A DNA stretch of 64,000 nt from Morchella semilibera (lineage: Eukaryota; Ascomycota; Pezizomycetes; Pezizales; Morchellaceae), in NCBI GenBank assembly GCA_009192285.1, contig WBVU01000009.1, positions 1,674,001-1,738,000 on the forward strand, in the 5' to 3' direction. Shown here piece after piece: positions 1-16,100 of the stretch (positions are counted from its first letter, which is position 1; every line of letters starts with the position of its first letter). The position numbers were made by a program, and so were the translations under genes. Under the pieces are notes generated by a model, which was not told the origin of the DNA, searched no databases, and saw only the letters and a list, made by a program, of their open reading frames with translations.

Positions 1-1964
<1,964 letters not shown>

Positions 1965-3486
1965 CATGAGTCTCCGAGAACACAGTCGTGAAGCCGAATC
2001 TAATTCAGTCCGAGGTTTCTAGGGGGTGCAATACGTGTTTAGGATTTTCCTTTGTCTCTTCCTATGCGTTATTATATTGGCATATCATGGAATGGATTGG
2101 TGCATTATGTGTTTGGTTCTTTTCAAAAACCTACTTTCCCCCATTCTCCTCTTTTTTCTCTCCCTCTTTCTTTCCTTCTTCTTATGTGTATGTATTGGTT
2201 CGGTATGGTTCTGGTGTGGTCTTATCCTTCTTTTATTTTTACCCCTGATAGAGTGCCTTGGGTGTAGGCAAGCAATTACGCAACTTGGAAAGGAAAGGGG
2301 GAAAAACTCTTCTCAAGTTCTTATGCATGTTTCCTTCTCTCGTGCTCCCAAAATGTACGTTTATTTTTGTGCTTACCTGAGGAATTGATGGCGTCACTTG
2401 CAGGTCGGTTCGGTTTTGCGGATGGGTGGTAGGATAATACGAGTACGCAATGGTAAAGAATAGAGATACCCCATGTGTTTTTGATTTCAACCCACCCGTT
2501 CAAAAGAGAAACCTAATGTTATCTAAAGTACATCATATATATTAAATAAAGATAGCCGAGCGCAGACCAACCACACGCAATTAGGAGCACGCCAGCCCCC
2601 AAAGCTATCTAGATTCGGGATGGGTCAGTGTATTTTAATATTGCCTACCAGCAGATCCCCTATCCCCTACGATTATATGTATGAGACATCAGACGGAACG
2701 CCACTAGAATACGCTTTTGCAGGCAAAATTGTGGCTAGGTCGATAACCTATTACCCACCGCCGTACCTAGCCCAGTATCGCCAAATACTCGGCCACAGAT
2801 AATTCACGGCTGTGCCTCCAATTCATCCTCGCCAGGGAAAACTGCCATTATCGTTTACCACTCTCTAGCGAATATTATGAGGTATCGATCAACCAACTAC
2901 TAGCGGATATATTACCGAGTGAGAATTATGATGCTAATTAGTAGGGGGAGCCAAAACACTGCCCTCAATTGTACATGTATTTCTTCTCATCTAGGTTATA
3001 GACTAGCCATTCTATTTTTCTATGAAGCTTCATAAACGGGATAACACCAACTGTTGTAGGGTCCAGCTTGAAGGTACGTTGAAACAAGGTTTGGAGGCTG
3101 AAAAGTAAGACTGCATTAGGCGGTTATGTAACCAAGGGTCCAGGCAGAATCTAGGCGGCTCCGGTAGTCGATATACATTATGTATTTATACCATCAGCTC
3201 AAGTTACACAGCCCCAAACAGTGAATGACCCTCTCTAGGTCTATACACATGTACATGTAGATGGATCAGCTCGGGGTTGTGCCCTTCCGATATTTGTTTC
3301 GATTGTTACGGGAAGAGGATCCCCCCAGAATTAACTTAAAAGTACATGCGCTTTATATACACGTGTATTTTTTATTTTTTTCTGTTTTTAAGTTATATCA
3401 ATTCTAGTTTCTAGGATAGAATTTTCGCATATAGTATAAACTATGGCGTATTTATATACATATATATATTTCATAGGCATGTATTA
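1965..3486. other. Intergenic, YME1 3' side
   Basis: T-rich sequence just after the YME1 stop (about 2040-2260) gives hydrophobic chance frames and is best read as 3' UTR and flank. The rest is AT-rich with several TACATGTA palindromes (near 2974 and 3250). I see no coding region, RNA gene or repeat that I can support here. Confidence 0.5.
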
Positions 3487-3488
3487 TA

Positions 3489-3811
3489 TGGTGCGGTAAA
3501 CGTGTCAAAAGTGATTTTACCACCGGTGGTGAAAATAATACCAGCATTTATACCTCAAAATGGATAATAGCACAGACCTTTTCGCCAAAAGGGGCTATAT
3601 AATGCCAGTATATATGAACATTGTCCACCAGTGGGAATTTCACCACCCGTGGTAGGCCATTTTACCACCAGTGGCAGGAATTTTACCACTGTTGGTATTA
3701 ATTATAATGCAGAATAAAGACTGAAAGTCAGCACTTATACTGGAACAAGGACTGAAATTCAGTGCTTATACCACCGTTGGTGAAATTACTTTTGACACAT
3801 TTACCGCTCCA
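3489..3811. mobile_element. TA-flanked MITE with internal palindrome array
   Basis: Ends form an imperfect inverted repeat of about 45 bp. The left end reads TGGTGCGGTAAACGTGTCAA and the right end is its complement with a few changes. TA on both sides (3487-3488, 3812-3813) fits a Tc1/mariner-type target duplication. The 323-bp body has no open reading frame, so it would be non-autonomous. It holds six spaced copies of a 12-bp near-palindrome, ACCACCGGTGGT and variants, at about 3519, 3624, 3642, 3664, 3685 and 3770. A fragment with the same end sequence lies near 40992. No transposase for it is present in the window. Confidence 0.7.
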
Positions 3812-3813
3812 TA

Positions 3814-4489
3814 TGTATTAGATCATTTGACTAATACTTGTTATATTCCCTGTTGAATGGTCAACCCAAAAACATAAACCAACGAACTATATTTAGAGAG
3901 ATACTCCGGCCCCTACAGTCAGATCAGTATGCCGTGCTCCTATTTATAAGCCTTTATACCTACCCAGAGAAAGGGGATGTAAGTAATGAACAATTCAACT
4001 CATCAATAGAAACTCGAAAAGATAACCCGAATGCTCCCCAACTAATGAATCAACAACAATACGTAATAACGAATGCTCCATCAATTTAATGAAGTAATAA
4101 AAAAAAAAAAAGCTCCATCAATTATAATTAGTTTATCGAGTGATAGTTCATGAATGAGAACTCAAAAACGGATTTTCACAACATAACCTAAGCAGTCAAT
4201 ATGCCGTCAATCTACATTATCCTTACCGATATTTATTCTAGATCTAGCTCTATTACATGCATTTTGCCATTGATTATCTTTGACCCCAGAACATAAATGT
4301 TAGTAAAAACTCCCGTATTCCCAGACCCCTAAATAAACACCATGCTCCCTATTGATAGCTCCTTAATCAAACCAAATAAAGCCCATATCAGAGAGGAAAC
4401 TACCCTCGAGGCCTAATACAAGCCCTCCACAGGCCTCCTTATATACTAAGATTGCTAACAAAATAGCTAAAAGCTTTGCTTACAAATAT
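3814..4489. other. Intergenic, upstream of tRNA
   Basis: AT-rich sequence between the MITE and the tRNA gene. An 83-codon open stretch at 3838-4089 has no recognisable motif or similarity and lies in low-complexity A-rich sequence. I see nothing else. Confidence 0.4.
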
Positions 4490-4576
4490 GGTTCCATGGC
4501 TCAGTTGGTTAGCGCGTGGTGCTAATATAGTAATATGTTAACGCCAAGGTCGAGGGTTCGACCCCCTCTGGAACCA
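4490..4576 (+). tRNA. tRNA-Ile: tRNA-Ile(AAU) with 13-nt intron
   Basis: Full cloverleaf by eye: acceptor GGTTCCA pairs with TGGAACC plus discriminator A; A box TGGCTCAGTTGG; anticodon stem TGGTG/CGCCA; T stem GAGGG/CCCTC around TTCGACC (B box). The loop CTAATA-A places anticodon AAT at 4524-4526. A 13-nt intron (4528-4540) sits at the canonical position, one base 3' of the anticodon. The reading as Ile rests on the anticodon and on close likeness to fungal tRNA-Ile(AAU). The gene stands alone between repeats. Confidence 0.95.
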
Positions 4577-4587
4577 CATATGTCTTA

Positions 4588-4595
4588 TTTTTTTT
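4588..4595 (+). terminator. Pol III T-run terminator
   Basis: Run of eight T starting 12 nt after the tRNA 3' end, the usual RNA polymerase III stop signal. Confidence 0.85.
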
Positions 4596-7170
4596 CTCCA
4601 TTGGCCTTTTTTGTTGCCATCTAATCCCGCGAGGGCAGATTCACAACTCTCTGGAATTCTTGCGAGTGATATGCTGTGTTCAACGGTGAGACATCTTTTC
4701 AAAGCTAGCTCTTCGGCCCCCACGTGGCGATCAAGTAATTCCGAGCTAGTAATGAAAAGGCTGTCTTAACCCTAGTTTTGTTGACGCCTAGGAACCCCTT
4801 TGATAAGACCTACTTCCTCACCACATGTGACGACACTCTTTTTGCACTTCTCAACATCAATGAAACACCGAAGACCGTCGAGCCGACCTTCCTAAGACTG
4901 CCCAATACATATTGAGTGATAGAAGAATTACAGACGCCTGACGTACGTTCAACCCACAGCAAGAATAATCGGTGTCCTTTTTCTAACAATACCATCCGGC
5001 CAAGGAATCCGTAGAAATCGGTTCCTAGAAACCCAACTCCCCTCAACCATCTTCAGCTAGTATCAGGGGTACGTCTCCTCTTTACCTCGGAAGCACAGCT
5101 CCATCCAGCGCCACTGTTGCGAGTCCCTGTTGCGATTTCCCAAGATTTCAGCCAGTGCTTCGCCCGCGTGATTCCTGAACATTGTGGCTTGGTTTTTCTT
5201 TCTAGCGAGGCTTGAAACTAGAACATTATTCCTTGTGAAAGCTGAGAATCAACATGTGCTTTGTCTCTCCAAGTGAATGTGGAGTACCACCATGAGGAAC
5301 GGCACGATACCCCTGTGGGGGCAGTTTACTTTGCTGGCAAAGAGTTTACAGCTAGCTACCCTGTTCACGCTTACACTTACATGGGAAGTGTGGTGTAAGC
5401 AGGTCTGGGGCGAGCCCGAGAAGATATGCGGTCTGTGCGTTCGCCTTGAAAGGCCATGGATTTGCCTACATGTAGGTACAATGATCTTATGTAACCCAGG
5501 AAACCTCAATTATGGCTTGTTTTTTGGCGGAGATATATCCCCCGATGTCAACAATTCTGAAATACTTGTGACCCATGGAGGGTTAGCTGAGCGTTTTCCA
5601 TTCTTGGCCATCTTTTAGAGAAGATTTTCAAACTGGAAATTCTTACCGGGATGATGATCAGGATCCTCTGCCCCAATTCGCCGTCTCTTCTTTTGAGCAA
5701 GGTAGTAAAGTATCTCCTGCCGGGGTGGTCTTCTCTTTTTTTTTTTTTTTTTTTTTTTTACTTTACTCGGAATATTCCCCGACATGATTTTCTGAAAGGA
5801 ACGTTTCGTTTTGGCTCTGTCCTCTTTCAATGGCCTTTTCCTAGGACACAGGTGGAAATGATTTTCGTTGTGGGGGCGTCAGTCGGGTCGGAGTCGGTGA
5901 GAGTTCCTCGTTCATTTGTCTTCGATTTGATCACTGATACTTTTTCAAAACAGAACTATCTACATATATTTCAATTCCGCTTTGACTGTCTCGGGCCCAC
6001 TGTGAATATGAAGTAGAAGCAATGGCCTCACCAATCAATTCGTTCAGACAAGCTCTAAGGCAATATGTCGGTCTAGAAACGTTTGGAATTGCAAATATTT
6101 CGCCATCGATAATGCACCCCCGAGTCAGGTCCCGCTTTCCAAACTCAAGTCACCGCGCGGAGCTGTATCACGAAGCGGCTTCTTCATCTTTGGCCCTCTC
6201 AGCCCTAGACGCAAGGAAAAGGAGTTTTGTGTCGACCACGGCACAAGGACAAATCCAAAACATCTGCAAGGCTGCGTGAAACCCTTCAGAACCCAGACCA
6301 TGATCGACATCCTACTTTAAATTAAATTATCCGACATATACCGGAGAAGAATTTCGAATCAGGTCCTATATGTAAACACATTTGGTACAGAACCGTGGTA
6401 TCAGATCTGCATATCCGCCCCCGCCCAGTGGGTACATGTAGTTTCGACCAGAACATGGCGAGTGCGATCCTGTGATGGCCCGTTGGCATGGACCCTCTCC
6501 GCCCCCTCCACAACGACTAGCCCCACCAGATGACGGATCTCAATGTCAACTATCCTGGAATAAGAGATGATCTCCATGTCGATACCACATCAGTCCAATA
6601 AGGATGTATTCAATGACCAAGATACTAAGTCTGCCCTACGTCCCCTTGTTTGGCTTTGACCCTCCCGGGAACGTAACTCTTACCTGGAAGGTAGGCTATT
6701 ATCGCACTACCTGGGTGACTTCGAAACAAAGGCAGAAAAAATAGTGCAGGTGCTAATTGTTTCGGTATTGACCTGCATACCAACTTTTACTATTGAGACC
6801 TTTTGTTTCTGGACTAAACACGGTTGGAATGAGTACTATCTAGGACATTGCCTATGAGCATGTGTAATCTATACTTCTCACTCTTGGAGGAGGAGTGTAG
6901 GTACGTATACATGTAGATATGTACGCATCAGTATATACATACATGTACATGTATTACCCATGGCCACGGCAGCTGTCTATCTAATAGGACTAACTCACAT
7001 GTATATTTATTGAACCTCCTGTTTGTAATTTGACGAAAACCGTACTGTACTGGCCGGGATGTTTCATTGGTTCTCGGACATTGTTTGTAAATCCGATTGA
7101 TAAAGGGAATTTATTTTGTTTTGACCCGTCTATTATTATAATTATTGTATTAAAAAGATAGAGTGTCCAC
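4596..7170. other. Intergenic, no supported gene
   Basis: Several open stretches occur, including 113 codons at 5277-5618 and 85 codons at 6022-6279 on the plus strand. None shows a domain, a splice-linked continuation or family likeness that I recognise. A pure run of 24 T lies at 5736-5759. The stretch around 4750-5210 reads as protein-like in one plus frame but is interrupted and unidentified. I do not call a gene here. Confidence 0.4.
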
Positions 7171-10100
7171 ATCTGTATGTTTTAGCCTGAACGCTGCTGG
7201 CAGAAACGTTTTCTTGCTGGGCGGACGATGCAGCACGTGCGGTTTCACTAATGCGACGATCTTCACATCCAACTGAAGGGGAAACAGACAGCTACAGAGA
7301 CATACGCATAGCATCTGCAGCTCCTGCATATATTACTAGATTAATACTGTAGTAATGGGGCCAGATAATTGTTTACACAGCATCGGCGGTTTACCTAATA
7401 ATGGGGCGTGATGAGAGGAGGATAGAACGAGATGGTAATATTTCTCGTGGTCTAGAAAAATTGCCAGCTATCCTACTTCAAGTCTACATGGTTTGAAAGC
7501 GCGTACCTATCCATAGGCTGGTTGCTGTTGTTCATGTTCATTATTTTGAATAGACCCGGACTAGGGTAGTAGATCATGGATGTGTTAAGAAGTTATGTAT
7601 GTATGCCATGGTATATCTTCGTTGTGGGATCCATATCCGAGATTTTCGCACCCAATAGGCGCGAGTGTACCCGTTAAAGGCTAATTATAAAGGTTCACAA
7701 AATACACTACTGTATGTACTCTCCACACCACACTAAAAGCATGTTCTAGAGTAGAGTATGGACTCCGGATCCCACATGTACAGGCTGTCTGAGACTGAGA
7801 CTGACTGCCTACCTGCTCCAGAGTTATGTACGGAGTCTGCCTACTCCTGTAGAGTATGTCCCATCTGCATCGCTGGACGATTAATAGCTACTCTAAACGG
7901 GGGTAAACTAGAGTAGTAAGAATAATATCTCACAAAAAAAATAAAAAAAAATAAAAAAAATAAAAAAAAGAGAGAAGGCCGACCCAGCCAGGAGGCAGTT
8001 AGTCGGTACATTACATACCTACCAACGAAGCACACAAGAGATGTGACAAGTTGTGTGCACGAAGGATCGAGATCGTGGAGGCATCCGAGGGATTTTCGCC
8101 TCAGCCTGCAGATACAGAGAACGTAGGAAGTACAGAAACGAATATTTCGATGCGAACTAGAGTTAACATAAATGGATGCGTGTAGTGTGGGTGGTCTAGG
8201 CGAGAGTGAGGGAAAGAGAGAAAGAGAGGCGCACATATCACGACACACGGAACGTTGATTGCTACGAATCTGGAGTAGCTGTAGCTGCTGTTGCGATGCT
8301 GTTACAGAACTTGCATATATGCATACCGCTTCTGCGAGCTGCTACTCCACGTATTTCTATCCAGTTGTACTTACAATGCAATTTAGGGATGCCCATGCCT
8401 CTATTCTCCCCTCCAACCCCCCCCCCCCCTCTCTCAACCCCGGCCTCCCCCTTCAACCCCCGCTTACTGCCTACTCAAGCGCTCGGGCCAGCATTGATAA
8501 TCACAGCAATCAATAGGTACCAAGTATCTACATACATACTGTATCTACCTATCTATCTATCGTATCTGTATCGTATCGTATCTAATGTGCGCAAGCCAGC
8601 CTTATTCTCTCAAAGCAAGCTCCAAATTAAACCAGATGCGAGGACCATCGTCAACCACAATCGGAGAAAAGAAAGTGTCAGATTTCAATTGCAGAAGCGC
8701 AGCCATTAAAAAAAAAAATGTGCGCCCGCCTAGCTAATCACACACTCTCCCCAGTTGGTGCGACTCATCACCTCGAAAAAATTCCGACAAGAAGGAAACG
8801 AGTGTAAATCCCAGGGATGCTGTCGAAGCCTTGATCTGTGCGTGAAGTGTGAGTGTGTGTGGTGTGTCTGCGTTTGTGTGTACTGTGGACTCTATGCAAA
8901 TAATCTCGAGAAGCAGCAGCAGCCAAAATACTCCACCACCACTAAATACCGATATACAGACCGCGGCCGCCGCCGTCGCATCTATACCTTTTTTTTTTTC
9001 TTTTTCTTTTTTTTTTTGCCTTATGGGCACGAGTCGTATGAAACAACTGATAAGCGGGTTTCGAGTAGGCGAAAAGATCTCTCGCCAATCGTGAATCATT
9101 ATCCGCCGATTAACCTGCACGGATCAGAGCGTTGTCACTGCACAAGCGCAAACCCAGAAGCGAGACAACCAAAGAAAAAATAAAAATAAAAATAAAATAA
9201 AAATTTCGGGCTTGGCCAATTGGCCCAGAGTCCTCAGAACAAAAGAGCCTAGGATCTGGAGCAGACGCAGGAAGCAGCATGGCAGCATGTCGGAATGTCA
9301 CAATTCAATTGAATGTTTCCCCCCACCCCACTAACTCCCTCCACCCCTCCAAACAATATCCTGGTATCATGATCTGTTCTTTTTATCGTTACCGTTTTAG
9401 ACATAGATCTACCACGAAATGATTGAACATCTCGCATTCGGACTCCGGAAGTCATATATCTACTCACGTTTGAGTTAACCCATTCCACATATGATGAGAT
9501 ACGGAATGCATGGCAATCGGAGCTGCATTGCAAGCCATGGCAACTATTTTTATCTACCTTCTCTTGCTCTTGAAAGGCAAGGTGTATCCATTGGTCCGCT
9601 TCCTTCCAACGGAACACCCCCATCTTACAGCACACCTTCTTTCTTATCGATCATCACCCCATCCCCAATGCGGATACTGATGCCGGAGGTGAATGTTCAG
9701 ACGGTTTTGAGCTTGCAGTACCGACATTGAACGATTCTGCAGTTCAAGCTCCGAACTCCGCTACAACCTATTATGTATGTTTACTCGTTCACAATAGTAA
9801 TTGTTACGGTTTCCTGTCTGGTCATTGGTGCACTGGGCCTCAGGGCGTCTAAGGTCCAATTGGGCCTAGCCAATGGCCCCCATTCTCGCAATGATATGGA
9901 AATCCTCAAATTCAACTTGACTTGGAGACTGCATGGATTTTTCTCTCACTTGCTTATCCAGTGCACAACGGCGCTACTTACTGACTGTGGACCATCGGAT
10001 GTGCTGTACAATTTTCCAGCAATTAAGCGAGGCCATTTTATTTTCCGATTTCCATGATCACTACGCTGAGAGGAAGAATCCGAAAGAACAAAGAAGGAAA

Positions 10101-13100
10101 AGGGGCCAGCCTGAGAATTAGTGCCGTATGCTGTGTTGTTTATCTTTTGCCCAGGCTCCAATATGACATCGGGAAAGAAAAAATCTCGCGGTTTCGCCGG
10201 CCCAGAGGGCAAAAAAGCAAAATCAATGATGGACCTCTCATGGCCCGTATGTTTGATGTTAAACCAAAAAGATGCGTACCGGCAGACCAGTTGAGTACCG
10301 GGGTACCCAAAACCGTTTATCTCAGATCATCAGCTAGCAAGTCGGGCGGGGAGATGCAAATATGGTGCGCATCGGCGCGGAAGAGCGTACGTGTCGGAGC
10401 CTGAGAACAAGTTCACATTACGATCATACTCGATCACTCGGTATCATAGATCACTGGATGAGGATCAATCTATATTAGCCATCCAGATGCTGTTTGGCGT
10501 GATTTATGAATCAATCATGAGGAGCGAGGCATGGAGGGCGCCTGAGTCATCCGTGCTGTGCGCAATCCGATTCCAGAATCCCTGGGAGCAGCCAGTACTG
10601 GTCGGGCTGAAAGCTTACAAGCTGATGGGGCCCCTCATGTCTGGTGAGTAGAACATGTGCCGATCACTATACCCTACTTAGCAGAATTGGGAGAAGGGAG
10701 ACCTTATGATGGCAGTACTACGTAAATGCCAAGTGGGGAGGAATGGTGGTGGGTAATTCAATATTTTTTTTCCCTCTCAACTTACTACCAATTGATGTTG
10801 ACCAAAAAATAAAAATAAAAAAAAACCTCGCGATCGACCAATTGACAGCTGGTAACGGGAAACATGTTTCTACTGGACGGTGGCCGTTGTCGCAGCAGCA
10901 CCCCACCCAGCTTCGGCGTTGCTACCTCCAGGAAGTGTTAACCTATTACAATTTCGCCCGCCCTGTCGCTGCTTGCTTGCTTGGGGAAAACGAACGGTTC
11001 GGCGTCGACGTCTCGGAGATTTCCCACCTTGAACTTCCTTTTCTTCGAATCCCAACCCCCGTCGATTGACCGTACGGGTACTTTGTACGTATATTTCATC
11101 CCCAATCACAAACACACGGCGAGCATAGAGGTACGTTCTTTATGGTCCTCCCTTCCTGTTCCTCCAGTAAAGACCCGTTATTGTTGTTTTTCGGGTCTGC
11201 ACTTCTACCTGAGACTAGTCTGAATGAGATCATGTGATTGATATCAAACCCTCACTCCCTTGGATCTCGAGTCCTTATGGCGGCGGGATCGCTGTTCTGC
11301 AACTAGTTGCATAAAATGTATTAGGGTTAGTTAGTTTTCCACCCCCATTCCCCTGCTTTGCTCTAAGGAAGAAGGGGATCACGAGGTTCGATGGAAAGGC
11401 GTTATGTTTGGAGGTCGTATCGAGCATATACAATTTGGGGGGAGATCTGAAATAAAAAAATAAAAAATAATAAAAATCAAGACACTCAGTGCATGTTTTG
11501 TTCCGCCTTCTTTTTTATTTTATTTTTTTTCGGTTACAACAACATAACCCCCACTGTGATATGAGAAGAGGTGTTGAACTCACCGCCAATGATCCGCGAA
11601 TGTTGGGGGGAGGGGGGAAACAAATTTCGAAGGACCATGGGAAAGAAGGGCGAATAATCACCCAACAGCGTGGGAACGTGGGGCGAGAGCAAGGTCACTC
11701 GAACGACAGTGCTTAGAGACCTTCCTGGGAAGAAACCCCCACGAGATTGTACCCGTACATGATGATAGTACGTTGTGTAAAAAAACAACTGGGATCTTCT
11801 GTACATACAGCCCACAGCGACGGCCCGCAGCCTATCTTAAGTGCTAGTTAGGCACATAACAAGTAATTACATAGAGTAGCTTCATATATATATGAATGGA
11901 TCATGACGGTAGAGTACGTACATTCGTGCGGCGGCGTGACCTTGTACGTTTAGTTTCTCCAATTATAGAAACATTAGGCGGGATTCAATCAGAAACAAAT
12001 CTCAAACGAATTTCTAAAAGAGATGGGCGGGAGAATAATAATCACGGCAGAAGAAAGTTAGAGAGGGAGAGAGAATGAGGAGATCAGTTTAGGCGTAGGT
12101 TGGTTGATTCACCTTCTCATGTCTTCCCCCTTATCAATATTTCCAGAACGTCAATCAATATAAATCGAATCTCCTTGTTGTGATATATGTAGGTTTGCGT
12201 ACATGTATATTTCGTTGCATTTAATTTTTATCTCGTAAGCGAGAGTCCTTGGGGGAGGGAGGGATGAATGGGTCCACCATTGAAACCCGTTCTATCCCTT
12301 TCCCTCTGAAGAAGATTATGACCACCTACTGGTAGGGTCACCACCCCACCACCAAAACCAACGACCCAACGGATCCCTCCGGGACATGAAGACAATAACA
12401 AGACAAGAAATGCAAAAGCAACCATCGAAGGCGAGGGATGAATTAATTCAGTTGAGGGGGTGGGTTGTCAACCTCGTGGGCTGGCGCTTGTTTTTTTTTC
12501 TTTTCTTTTCTTTCTTTTCTTTTCTCTATCTCCCTCTACCGGGATATATGATAAATGTGATATGCGATACGTTTGGAGTGTGTATTAGTAGCACGTATGT
12601 AGTATGTAGTTTTCTTCTATGAAAAACTGAATTTCTGTTGGATAGCTTGCCGGGCTCTCCCAAGCAGCACTTTGGACTACTTTAGTCCGGCAACTGGCGA
12701 TCTCTACGGTATCTTTGCTTTTTTCCACTGTATCTCTAGCTTGAACTCTTGATCCCTCGAACGCCGCAGGTGCTGCAGGCGCAGGCGATAAAAGTGTTTA
12801 CAGGGTCGACCGGGGAATTTAACTGGGCGGTATTGATATTTGTGAGTCGTTTGTAGGCATTCTTTCTGATTTCTCTGGCCATGGCTTGATCACCGTGATC
12901 ATGTAGGTACATACATGTAGCAGATAGCTACATGTAGCTAAGCATGTGTCCTCTCCCAAACTTACCTACCTAGCTGGCTTCACAACTTCTCATCGATCCT
13001 CCTTCACGGTTTTTTTTTCCCTTTCTTTTCTTTCTTTCATTTTTTTTTTTTAGTTCATGATCACCTTCGACTCTCTACGCTGTAGGCAATACCTACTCGC

Positions 13101-16100
13101 AGCAGGTAAGAGGTACCCGAATATACAAGTCTTGAGATGCAATTCTTATTGGATTAAAAGAGGGAAATACACCAATTCAGTGCAGCTGCATTTTCGGGTA
13201 CTTGTTACCTGTCGCGAGTACATATATACATGACATATACATTTGACCAGAACCTACCGTATGTCCCCATTTCACTTGCAAGTCGGGGGTTTTTTTTTGT
13301 GGCGACCTTCGCCTCGGCGCGACTCGTTTAGCTGAGTGGTTCCGGGCAGTATCCGCTAGGTCATCTGAGTCGTGGCCAGGCATCACAGGAGCCGTTCTGC
13401 TTAAATCAGTGGCCCGTTAACAATCTTGACCGCACTTCAAGGGAGCAGCGTGAGTAAAAAAATAAAAAAATAAAAAATAAACCGAATTGGCCTCGACCTA
13501 CTTGCAGTCCAACAATATGAATCGACGGTGTGTGATTGTGTTCTTGACATAGTGCAGCACTAGATTCTCTAGGGAAACTACATCTCTCTATCTCCAGAGT
13601 GCTAGTACTTTAATAAAGTACAATTACAAGGATCGGGGGGACTACTTTACTCTGCACCGCAGTTCGCCAATGAGTTTGGCAGGAACAGTTCTTGGGAGGA
13701 AACTACATGCAATACGTACATGTAGTTGGTACAAGGTGATGCTATTACCACTATGAGCACATGTCCCCTACATAGTCCACTTACAAGTATGCTAGAGTAG
13801 TATGAACTGCTACCACTGCCTACTACGTACGCTATGTAGGCATGTATGGGTACAATATACCTAGGGAGACGAAGGGAGGAAGGGAGGGAGGGAGGAACGG
13901 TCCCGTCTAGACATCTGTCTACTCTAAAGTCTGTCGATGCACAATCCCCATCTTCCCTAGCTAGGTACTCTATCAGGCGGGACGGATTGATGCTGTTGCT
14001 GTTCTAACCCCACACTTCTAGAGAGATCCCAAACTAGGCAGTACGTGGAGGTGGTGGCAGTACAGTGGTAGCGGTGGCCGATAATATCTATCTACCTGTT
14101 ATGATGTCCGTTATAGGGTTATGGATATGATGCCTATTATGAACAACCCCCCCCCCCACCCCGGAGGTGATTGGCGAGTGGAGATAGCTGAAATGGGGAG
14201 GCAAAGACATGCCTGGACGGTCAATTAGAAGTCTTGAAAGAGACGAGAACCTCTTCCTCTTGTTGTCACGCAGTAGTCACACGCTGCAACACCCAATCAA
14301 GTAAACTTGGTGAGTAATCTATCCATAATAGGAAGTCTTTTCCTTTTGCTCACACCAGTAACAGAAGTGTCACACTAAATGTCCCCTACCAGTTAACCGT
14401 TACTGGCTGGTTGCGTTTTCAACACATACTCTGCACTCCTCTGCATGCTGCCCCGTCACTCGTTTCCCGAATACCGTATGTTTTTTGCTGCCTACCCAGT
14501 TGAACACAGGGCAGCCATCGCCTACCTACCACAACCACAACCATCATAATCACCATATTCTAACCACTGTACCGCAATCGCAATAACCACCATTTCTCTG
14601 CTTCACTCCCCCCTTCCCACGGCACGCATATCGGTTATTGCAAAATATACCAGATGGCCGATCACCCGTGCGGAGATATTTGACAGAAGGAAGTGTGCAC
14701 ACTGCATAACGCGATAAATACCGATAACCTATGTTATCTTAGTATTGACTTTCAACTGTTGTAATGCATGCCTGAATTCGTGGCAACCGTACCGTGCGAT
14801 TTGCAACCGTCTGCATTAATTCCTGCATACCCAGGGAAAAAGAAGGCTAGAGCACAGTCGATAAAGGTGCTACTTCGTGGCCTACGAACATTGACAGCGA
14901 CACCAATTCCAACCCCCCCCCCTCTCTTCCACCGCTCACCTTCACCGCCCCAATTAGCTTAACAGCCCCCCCCCCCCTCCTCAATCAACAAACAAAATGA
15001 AACGAAATGTAGCTCATCAAAGTAAAAATAAATGGAAATATTAGGAACCTTCCCGTTCGTTGCTAATATTGGAAATTAGATTTCCTGATGCCAAGCCACC
15101 CACTAGTTAGAAATTACCACTTCATTCAAATACATGTATTTGGTCAATTAATGATAGCCCCCCTCTTAATTCACCACACCCCAATGAGCATGCAAGCCCG
15201 TTACTCAAAACTCACCTGCGGGCCGTGTCTATCCGGGGTTCGCATGTCATTAGGTCTTGTGCTTTCCGCAAATCGACTGCCACTGACCTGGCCGTTGCTG
15301 CTGCTGGATATGATCACGATGGGCATCCTGCTTAACCTGGTCAGCTAAAAAGAACCTATACTGGGTGGCTTCCTTCCTTTTTTACTCTGTCTCTGATTCT
15401 TCACATCGAAAATCAAGTAGAGTACATGAGCGGAGGGACGCTTTGACAGCTGGCCGATCATGCGGAGCCTTATCTTAAAGAAAGACAGAGACTAAGCATA
15501 TCAATCATACATACACGCAGCCTCCAGCCAGGAGTGTCCCTGGCTCAGCCTGTGGAAGCACTGCTCAGCGCCCCCCCCCCCCTCATAAAATGGTAGTATT
15601 GCGCAAGCCAACACAGTTGGCGGGGCCTTGTACGAACCTCGATGTCCCTTGTAGCTTGCCGTACCGCTGCGGGACAAGGGATTGCCTATTCTCGCCACGA
15701 CGGCGAGACATATTCATAACCAAGGTCGTGGATGTGAATCATCAGCTCAATCGGTTGGTTGTCCCTTGAGAAAAAGGTAGTAGATTCATCTTGATCCATT
15801 GAGAATTAAGTAGGTCACAGAAGGGTGGGTAAAGTAGTGGCAAGCTAAAGGGTTGTCTTGATATGAATGTTATTTTTACTCTTATTTCCTCAGCCAATCT
15901 CTCGTTAGCTTTCTCTTTTCCTCAGACGTTACGGTACACGATGAGTTACATACAAGTCTCATTGGCGCTGTACTATGCCACTTATAATTATTTCTGGATG
16001 GGGCTTGTTTTCATTACATAGTTAGACAATATTATGCTTTGGTGGATACACAGCATGCACGACGCTGGTAGAGTAGTCAAGTCAATCAATCAAAGTCTCA

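Noticed and set aside
2026-2388. 120-codon hydrophobic frame after YME1
   Set aside because: Hydrophobicity comes from T-rich 3' UTR sequence; no conserved pattern.
4750-5210. Protein-like plus-strand frame beside the tRNA gene
   Set aside because: Interrupted, no start, no known motif; an overlapping minus frame is equally open.
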